Source: Hymenolepis diminuta
Lineage: Eukaryota > Platyhelminthes > Cestoda > Cyclophyllidea > Hymenolepididae
Length of the DNA stretch: 64,000 bases
Assembly: GCA_900708905.1 (NCBI GenBank)
Contig: CAADRB010000077.1
Coordinates: forward strand, 151,326 to 215,325
Reading direction: 5' to 3'
Below, one piece after another: positions 57,311 to 64,000 of the stretch (the first letter of the stretch is position 1; each line of letters starts with the position of its first letter). The position numbers and the translations under genes are program-made. A model generated the notes under the pieces. The model was not told the origin of the DNA, ran no database searches, and was given only the letters and a program-made list of their open reading frames with translations.

Positions 57311-57437
57311 AGAAATGAAAATTAATAGTAAGTGGAGGCATAATATTTGAGAAGAAAAACTACTCACCCCACACGTAGAATTTGTCATAAACAAATCGCA
57401 TCGAAAGCAGAGTACGTGGTGGAGGAATGGAACTCAC

Positions 57438-58170
57438 TTTGGAATGAAATAACAGGCCAAACTCATTTTCAGTTTGACTTCAGTCTCCACTTCGAAACAT
57501 TCCGCATTGAAAATACTCAAAATTATGTCGCCATTTTCAGATTTCAGATCTCTTAACACAATAAGCGAAAGACAGGGAATTCGATATTTAATGTAAATTG
57601 AAAACAAATTGAAAGAGAAACCGACACACTCGGGAGTTTGCCTTCTCGGTTTAATGGATGAGTAAGGCATTGATAATTGAACCATCAGTTGTTCAGTGGC
57701 AGATTTCGACTCCTCTGCGAGATAACATTTGCAAAAGAGTAAATTATCTTTAACAAACTCGGCTACTCTGGTTGGAATAGAAGCCAATATTTGAGTGATT
57801 CAAACAGACCTTTATTCTACAAGTATGTCTCTACTCTTCGAAAAGAGATAAGAAGGTCGGGCGTATCTCGAATTGCAGGAAGTAAGACAATGTCTCTGAA
57901 TTCGCTAGTAAGAGCTGTGTGCACCACGTCATCTCTTGACGCCTTTCTTCACTCGACTTTCGGTGTCGCTGACTTCTGTGTCATCCGAGGACAATCAAGG
58001 AGCCTCATCATGCCTTTTGTCTCCGCATTCATATGGAAGACTCGAGATGTCTTAACATCTCCCACTTCATCGTCACCAGAATTAAACACACCCCAATTGG
58101 ATCTTCGTTCTTTGTTGCGTTGGGTGCTGATCAGATTTCACTCACTTCTGTCTCCTCTTTGAAGTAGAAT
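57438..58170 (-). pseudogene. Kelch-like locus X: E4-E6 with a short intron 4
   Basis: Minus strand: E4 (57810-~58165, stop in VSEI-stop-SAPNATKNE and several shifts), intron 4 of only 81 bp (57729-57809), E5 (to 57728, CYLAEESKSATEQL) and E6 (57438-~57557, ILSIFNAECFEVETEVKL), with E5 to E6 in one open frame. It is a diverged copy nearest to locus L in E6. Lacking the ~350 bp found in intron 4 of every other copy, it may keep the older gene structure. Confidence 0.65.
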
Positions 58171-58199
58171 TTCAGTTGATTAATCTGTTTTCTGAAGAT

Positions 58200-59250
58200 A
58201 GCTGACAACACAGTTCGTTAATTGGGATGTTCATGAGGCTCGACTCATCAAATTGGTCAATTAACAACACAGTCATGTTGGCATTTTCTACAACCTAACA
58301 TCTCCCTTTTATGGGTTCTTTTGACCAGAGCAGACCTTATATGCAATTTCGACTGGTGGTTGGAGATTGGCTTCAAATGGAGATTCCTAACATTCCGCCA
58401 CGTTTCGCTTGAGATGAGGAAGTTGATACATGCTGTAATTAGTGGAAGCGGAGAAGACAGATGGGCCTGTAGTTTCGCTATGCGAAAGGCGGTTGACTAC
58501 TGTCACTCATTGGGATGTCTTTGCATTATGGAATCGAGCTCCAACTATTCACCTTTCTCTACCTTGACTTTCTAAAGTATTATACTGAGGCTTGTTAACG
58601 TGTAGTACAAAGTTATGTAAGCGGTTTAGCCACCCAAGTATAAGAAACTACAGTTCAAAGACCTGCCACCATTTGGGAGAGATTACAGTTCCCAACGAAG
58701 TGAAATTCCATCAGGAGATTAAATTTGTAACTCATTTCCCCACTTCCCACATTCAGAAATAGCTCGTTTTCAGCAGCACTATGACTCTTAGAAAGTCAGT
58801 GGAGAAGACGATCCAACGCAAGTACCAATTCACCCAAGTCTCTTTCATTCTCTCAGGTTATGAAATGTTTGTTCAACGAAGTTTGCCCCATTTCATTGAT
58901 ACATAAGTTCGCTAATTTTGAGGTCGTTTTTACAGATCGGAAAACTACGCTCTCGCTTTATTCTGTAAACTAAACAAAGTTTAAATAAAACGAAGGAGCT
59001 CTTTTTCTGTAATTGTCCACTCATTTACAATCTAAAAACGGTGGAATGTAACACTTGCAGCGGGAAAATGACGTCAATTTCTAAAATGCGTTCTTCAATC
59101 CACACTACAAAGGTCCAAGTCAACGTCTCCCTCACAAAAATTTCTCCCTTTTTGTTTCATACCTGCTAGTCAAATGAGTACTGGCTTTGAATGTCACCAG
59201 ATTGCTATCTCCTTTTTGAAAGTCTCTGACACCATCATTAATTTTTTCGC
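58200..59250. repeat. R9 piece and intergenic DNA
   Basis: About 58270-58400 matches 24500-24650 (ctacaacctaacatctccct, gagattggcttcaaatg). A frame at 58321-58575 has no recognisable motif. About 58580-59250 shows nothing that can be named. Confidence 0.4.
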
Positions 59251-59344
59251 TTAAATACACACGAAGAGATTTCCAGTATCCTGTGGCCACGTCCCTTCGG
59301 TATCTTCCCAGGCCCTTGTCTCTTTATCTTTCCCTACCGACGAA

Positions 59345-60581
59345 ACACTTCCTCCACGATGTCTTCTTCTTCCATTTAAGCGATAGGACCATCCACTGAG
59401 TAGGATGGTTTTCGTTTCAGTTTGTTTAAATTTTGCGTAAAACATTAAATCCTGTGTCTTTCTCTATTTGTGCTAAGAAGTCAGGAAAGACGTCCAACAT
59501 TTCGTTCCATAGAAAACGACAAACTGATGTGTATTCTTGATCCCGAGTGTTGGGAAGTGGAGGTCAAACACCACTTGCGTGTCACAGGATACGCGAGTGT
59601 TTTTGCACTTCAAAGTGAGATCCTCGAACTTCCCGCTTTTAATTAAATAAGAGAAATGGTAAATAATTTTTTCCTCCGATATCAGACAAACTGGTTTTCA
59701 TCGGTGGTTGGCGAAGTGAAAACAATCCTGGCTCAAAAAGAGTTGACGTGATGCATATCTCAACAGGTCAAGTGTCATCTATTCCGATTATGGCAAAAGC
59801 CAGTTGCTTCCCAGTTGGTGTGGGAACTGAAAACGAAGTTTTTGTCCTTGGCACTAGGATGTTTCCGGACTCTCCGGACTGATTTTTGAATGAAGTTTAC
59901 AAGGCTGCATTGGGAAGACGAGTAATAATTTAATTTTTATTTTCTGCTTTTTCAGAATGCAACTTGGTGGCCTTAAGAGAAAGAAAATGTTGCTGCCTCC
60001 CTCTAGATGGTCGCTTCTGCCACCCATGATTGAAGAAAGATATTCGTGTGCTGCCGTCAACATTCCAGATTCTGGCGTCTTGTTCATCGGTGGACGTGGA
60101 AGGGACGGATCACCTCTCTGCTCCACAGAGTTGCTGACAAGGCGGTCTGGTGAAGGAAGAGTGAAGTGGCAATAGCTTCCCTTCACTCCAATGAATAAAG
60201 AACACCGTGGTGATCCTCTTGCAGTGTATTTCCAAGGGAGAGTCTACGTTGTTGGCAGTTTAGAAGTCGTGAACGAGATGGAGATGCTGGATGTGAGAGG
60301 AAGCAGTCAATGGACCTCCTTAACCTTCTCCAATCATTCACCAGACCAACGCCTTTAAATCAATTCTATGGCGAGAGTTGGCAATGAATTATTTGTGAAT
60401 GGCCTGTACATGATTCGAAATTTTATATTTTCAATCTAAACCCATTAAATCATTATTCAAATTTTAATTAATATTTTCATTTACACCTTTTCTCTTTCTC
60501 CTCTCTCCGCAACAGCTTAAAAAATGGATAAAAAGGAAATATGCTCCTCAGGGGGTGTTGATGACGGTTCACTTAAAATGA
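59345..60581 (+). pseudogene. Kelch-like locus W: E5'-E8 and E10, disrupted
   Basis: E5 end (59345-~59402, stops), E6 59478-59614 (intact, 137 nt), E7 59686-59917 (232 nt; TGT changed to TGA in PDC-type motif; donor ACGAGT, so even the GC is lost), E8 60007-~60400 (starts RWSLLPPMIEER..VLFIGGRGRDGSP, then TAG in place of TGG in KWQW, later one extra T) and E10 60516-60581 (intact, ..VLMTVHLK-stop). E9 is deleted together with most of intron 8. E1-E4 are absent. Confidence 0.8.
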
Positions 60582-61555
60582 TGGAAACATTGATATGGAC
60601 ACAATCATCACTTCTTCAGAATGCTGATTTCCTGTTAATATCTTCCAGGTTCATGAAGCATTTATGAAATTATAGATTACAGCATGAATAAATGTGTGCG
60701 GCAATGAATTATTTGTGACAGGTTAGTAGATGATTTGAAATTTTATATTTTGTACTGAGCTTTATTCAATATAACCTGATCTACGCAACCTTGGCGTTCT
60801 TTTTCTTTCAATTACCCCTAATAGTCTGGTGACCCACTACGAAGTATTTATGACATAATAGATTTGAACTTGAATAAATGTGTGCAGGTGGCAATTTCAT
60901 CAAAGTATCCTTTCTACTTTGCTTTGTCTTATTTCAAACTGATAAAAATTCTTGCTAGAGAATGTGAGCAAGTAATTATGGAAAGGAAATTCCTGGAAAC
61001 ACTTCAAATAGATTCGAGCATTTAATTAGAGAAAAGTGGGTTTTTGAATGAATTGATGGAAGTGAGAATAGCTCTGAAATTCACGCACTCTAATTGAATA
61101 CGTTTGTTCATTTCCGTGGGCATATTTTGCAATTGAAGCACTACCTCCTTAAGTTTACAGCGGAATGTTTAGGTGGATTGTCTTCGGGTAGGTTCGACCT
61201 CTGTTGAAGAATTCGACAAACACTTCTTTCCATTTCACATTGACTCCCAGATAATTGATCATCAGTTGGGTTAGGTCTAATGAGGAATATTTGTTGAGAT
61301 TAGAAGGGAAGGAGTTCGTTTAATTCGATATTCATCCATTTGGTTATTAGAGAGGACACAACGCGCGTATTTTACGAAGGCGAGACACAAGTCCACAGTC
61401 AGTGACGAAGCTGGTTAATGAAAACAACGGATTTACTGAAGGATGAAACCTGTGGCTCACACTTCTCCGTTGTAAGCAGTCAATCACGTTAAAGGAAGTT
61501 CTTTTCGAAAAGTAGATTGTGTCTTCACAATCTCATGTGAAATATTTGTTGGCTT
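60582..61555. repeat. Partly doubled 3' flank with an E8-tail insert
   Basis: After an AATAAA at about 60686, a 40-base E8 tail (GGCAATGAATTATTTGTGAC and its GTTAGT donor) sits at about 60703-60735. The 3'-flank block with a second AATAAA then restarts near 60840. About 60865-61555 is R5 (compare 7102-7800). Confidence 0.55.
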
Positions 61556-61950
61556 TGCAGGGTAGGCGGATGCGATTGAGATGCTGGACGATGATGTAAG
61601 CGGTCAGTGGACCTCCTTGGCTTCTTTCGATCCCTCCCCAGGCAAGCTCATTTGCGTCTTTTCAATGGCGAGAGTTGATAATTAATTGTTTTTGTCCATT
61701 TTCCCTCTCATTCAATTAAATAAATCGATGAAAATTTTATTTCCAATGTCAACTAAATTCATCTTTTTCACTCATTTTTTGCTACTCGTTTTAATCTATT
61801 ATTAAAATAAACGGGAAACATTTGCATTTTTTCTGGAATACTTCCTATATTCGATTGAAATGGAGGCGACCTTTCCTCTCTATCTCCTTCCCTAATGACA
61901 ACGCAGTAAATTAGGAAAATGAAGGAAATCTTCTAGGTCAGCATTGATGG
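61556..61950 (+). pseudogene. Kelch-like locus Y: E8 end, E9, E10 start
   Basis: About 61560-61680 is the end of E8 (..WTSLASFDPSPGKLICVFSMARV), about 61830-61870 an E9 with its donor lost, and about 61898-61950 an E10 start after CCCTAA (acceptor AG lost). It is a close relative of the 3' part of locus K and is cut by the N gap. Confidence 0.55.
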
Positions 61951-62905
61951 NNNNNNNNNNNNNNNNNNNNNNNNNNNNNNNNNNNNNNNNNNNNNNNNNN
62001 NNNNNNNNNNNNNNNNNNNNNNNNNNNNNNNNNNNNNNNNNNNNNNNNNNNNNNNNNNNNNNNNNNNNNNNNNNNNNNNNNNNNNNNNNNNNNNNNNNNN
62101 NNNNNNNNNNNNNNNNNNNNNNNNNNNNNNNNNNNNNNNNNNNNNNNNNNNNNNNNNNNNNNNNNNNNNNNNNNNNNNNNNNNNNNNNNNNNNNNNNNNN
62201 NNNNNNNNNNNNNNNNNNNNNNNNNNNNNNNNNNNNNNNNNNNNNNNNNNNNNNNNNNNNNNNNNNNNNNNNNNNNNNNNNNNNNNNNNNNNNNNNNNNN
62301 NNNNNNNNNNNNNNNNNNNNNNNNNNNNNNNNNNNNNNNNNNNNNNNNNNNNNNNNNNNNNNNNNNNNNNNNNNNNNNNNNNNNNNNNNNNNNNNNNNNN
62401 NNNNNNNNNNNNNNNNNNNNNNNNNNNNNNNNNNNNNNNNNNNNNNNNNNNNNNNNNNNNNNNNNNNNNNNNNNNNNNNNNNNNNNNNNNNNNNNNNNNN
62501 NNNNNNNNNNNNNNNNNNNNNNNNNNNNNNNNNNNNNNNNNNNNNNNNNNNNNNNNNNNNNNNNNNNNNNNNNNNNNNNNNNNNNNNNNNNNNNNNNNNN
62601 NNNNNNNNNNNNNNNNNNNNNNNNNNNNNNNNNNNNNNNNNNNNNNNNNNNNNNNNNNNNNNNNNNNNNNNNNNNNNNNNNNNNNNNNNNNNNNNNNNNN
62701 NNNNNNNNNNNNNNNNNNNNNNNNNNNNNNNNNNNNNNNNNNNNNNNNNNNNNNNNNNNNNNNNNNNNNNNNNNNNNNNNNNNNNNNNNNNNNNNNNNNN
62801 NNNNNNNNNNNNNNNNNNNNNNNNNNNNNNNNNNNNNNNNNNNNNNNNNNNNNNNNNNNNNNNNNNNNNNNNNNNNNNNNNNNNNNNNNNNNNNNNNNNN
62901 NNNNN
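61951..62905. other. Assembly gap, 955 N
   Basis: A run of N. The open frames that span it are artefacts. Confidence 0.95.
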
Positions 62906-63960
62906 TTGGTGTTCTGCTCCACAATTGTTATCACTTCTTACTCAAACAGCTACGAGTTGATGACGGTTAATGTCGTTGTCATTTGTTAGCTGCAAACCGA
63001 TAGCTGTTATCTCAACTCCAACAAATTTTATTTTGTTGTCGAATATTGTAAAATAAGTTATCGTTGAGAAAGGGACCTCCTGCTAATTCAAAACCACCTG
63101 ACAATTGCTTTTCTCTGTGTCATTGTTTAATGGCAATAAACGTTTGTCGAATTTCACAGCGCACGTTGAACCAACTCTGAGAACATCCACAGAAATTTCC
63201 GATCGCAAACTTAAACATTTGGTGTTGAACTGGGAAAATAATTCCCACGAAAATGCACAAAATATCGAATTCGTGTTCGTGAATTCCCACTATCATCCTC
63301 ACATCCACCAATTCATTCAAAAGACGCACTTTGCCTCATTTTTAAAACACGACTTTCAAATGCCTATTTAAAGTGCTTTCGGGAATTCAATCTCTCCAAA
63401 TTACCCTCTAAATGTAGTATTTTCCACTAAAATGACAAGAAATGACCAATTGATTACCCTTTTCAGTCGAACTTAAAATTATCAAACGAAGAATTGTGCT
63501 GACCGTGGCGTGTGGAATGAAGCCCTCTGAGGATACGACAGCAATTGCTTTCGACTGGCAAATATTGACCACGAAGTTCTCCAAACACGTTTTTAATTAT
63601 CAAGCAAATGTTGTCAGACAAATGGAGGAGAGATCCAATGTCGAGTGAATCTTCTCGATTCCACTTTCGCATTTTTAATGATGAACGGGTCAATCAGACA
63701 AAGTTCGCGTATTTGATATCAAACAAAGAATTGTCCTGACCGTGGCGTGTGGAATGAAGCCCTCTGAGGATTCGACAGCACACGTTGAACCAACACGTTG
63801 AATTGACACTTTGTTGAAAAGAAAATCCACGAACATTTATTTAAGTTTGCATATACTATAAATTGTTTACATAAATTGAAAATATTAACGGAAAATCAGC
63901 ATTCTGCAAAAGGCCCCTGTTCATGAAGTTGAGATGATTGTGTTTATTTCAGTGATTTCA
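62906..63960. repeat. Block shared with 8150-8744
   Basis: It matches the 3' flank of locus E, with two R3 cores (gaccgtggcgtgtggaatga near 63500 and 63740) and a 63545-63680 piece that recurs inverted at 24300-24400. Frames here are short and unremarkable. An antisense AATAAA lies near 63840. Confidence 0.55.
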
Positions 63961-64000
63961 TCATTTCAATAGAATCGTCGCCAACAACATGTACGTATTA
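63961..64000 (-). CDS. Kelch-like last exon (E10), partial at window edge
   Basis: Minus strand: TACATGTTGTTGGCGACG.. to TGA at 63961-63963 gives YMLLATILLK-stop, the homologue of E10 of locus E (YMLLTKIHLK-stop at 8745). The rest of this copy must lie beyond the right edge. Confidence 0.5.
   Translation of the reverse strand, partial: NTYMLLATILLK

Noticed and set aside
58321..58575. 84-codon frame as a gene
   Set aside because: It has no recognisable motif, and its first part overlaps repeat R9, which is not open in the same frame at 24.5 kb.
61933..62960. Open frames of more than 320 codons
   Set aside because: They consist of the 955 N gap translated as unknown residues.
1..64000. CRISPR array, bacterial operon, prophage or insertion sequence
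   Set aside because: Repeats are not regularly spaced, there are no ribosome binding sites or long uninterrupted genes, and all genes are split by introns.
1..64000. Retrotransposon or transposase genes as cause of the repeats
   Set aside because: No reverse transcriptase, integrase or transposase motif was seen in the translations, and no clear long terminal repeats; the blocks look like segmental copies.

Overview
This window looks like an AT-rich animal (metazoan) nuclear scaffold. It is dominated by a degenerate, rearranged cluster of one kelch-like (KLHL-type, BTB-BACK-Kelch) gene family. Evidence for a eukaryote is that every gene is split by short GT-AG introns (41 bp for introns 1 and 2, about 70-85 bp for most others), there are AATAAA sites after last exons, there is no operon structure, and there are N gaps. 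Very short introns and dense lineage-specific KLHL paralogues would fit a parasitic flatworm (tapeworm-like), but that assignment is inference only.

The family model was rebuilt by comparing copies and is used throughout. E1 holds the BTB start (..RVRRxRxDIFIN). E2 is the BTB core (GEEVGAHLIVLSA..VVHVxLSRFPHE). E3 is the BTB end (VVNAAVEYAYGGIENIS..CTKFLCAR). E4 is BACK (IEETNVSxVWSAANATKNEVL..DIPVEWR). E5 is a Ser-rich linker (RWLAEARKTAKKQPIAS). E6 and E7 carry kelch motifs 1-3, E8 carries motifs 3-6, E9 is 50 nt, and E10 is about 20 codons ending LMTVHLK-stop. The encoded protein would be about 570 aa with six kelch motifs. By family knowledge it would be a substrate adaptor for Cullin-3 ubiquitin ligase.

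Layout, + strand loci: C (4.2-7.0 kb), G (17 kb), K (21.7-23 kb), N (32 kb), Z (39.6 kb), P0 (41 kb), P (42-44.3 kb), a fragment locus at 49.3-50.1 kb, U (55-56.7 kb), W (59.3-60.6 kb), Y (61.6-61.9 kb). Minus strand loci: A (1.2-1.9 kb), E (8.7-10 kb), F (11-12 kb), H (18 kb), I (19 kb), J (20.5-21 kb), L and L' (24.5-26 kb), M (27.3-30.1 kb), O (36-39 kb), Q and R (46-48.4 kb), S (50.3-51.1 kb), T (53.6-55.2 kb), V (57.1 kb), X (57.4-58.2 kb), and a last exon entering at 64 kb. Most copies carry frameshifts, stops, lost splice sites or exon deletions. Only C (apart from a damaged E4 start at an N) and the kelch half of T look intact.

Between the loci lies a mosaic of dispersed, often inverted duplicated blocks (named R1-R15 here), 3'-flank and promoter-like segments, plus a few unrecognised non-kelch exons that are themselves duplicated (13.5/52.2 kb, 14.5/33 kb, 24.6/25.7 kb). 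The features most worth following are the conserved GC-AG intron 7, recurrent promoter-to-internal-exon fusions giving kelch-only genes, a tandem BTB composite, and an enlarged intron 4 with two E-box palindromes and an antisense open frame. No tRNA, rRNA, CRISPR array or bacterial-type element was seen.
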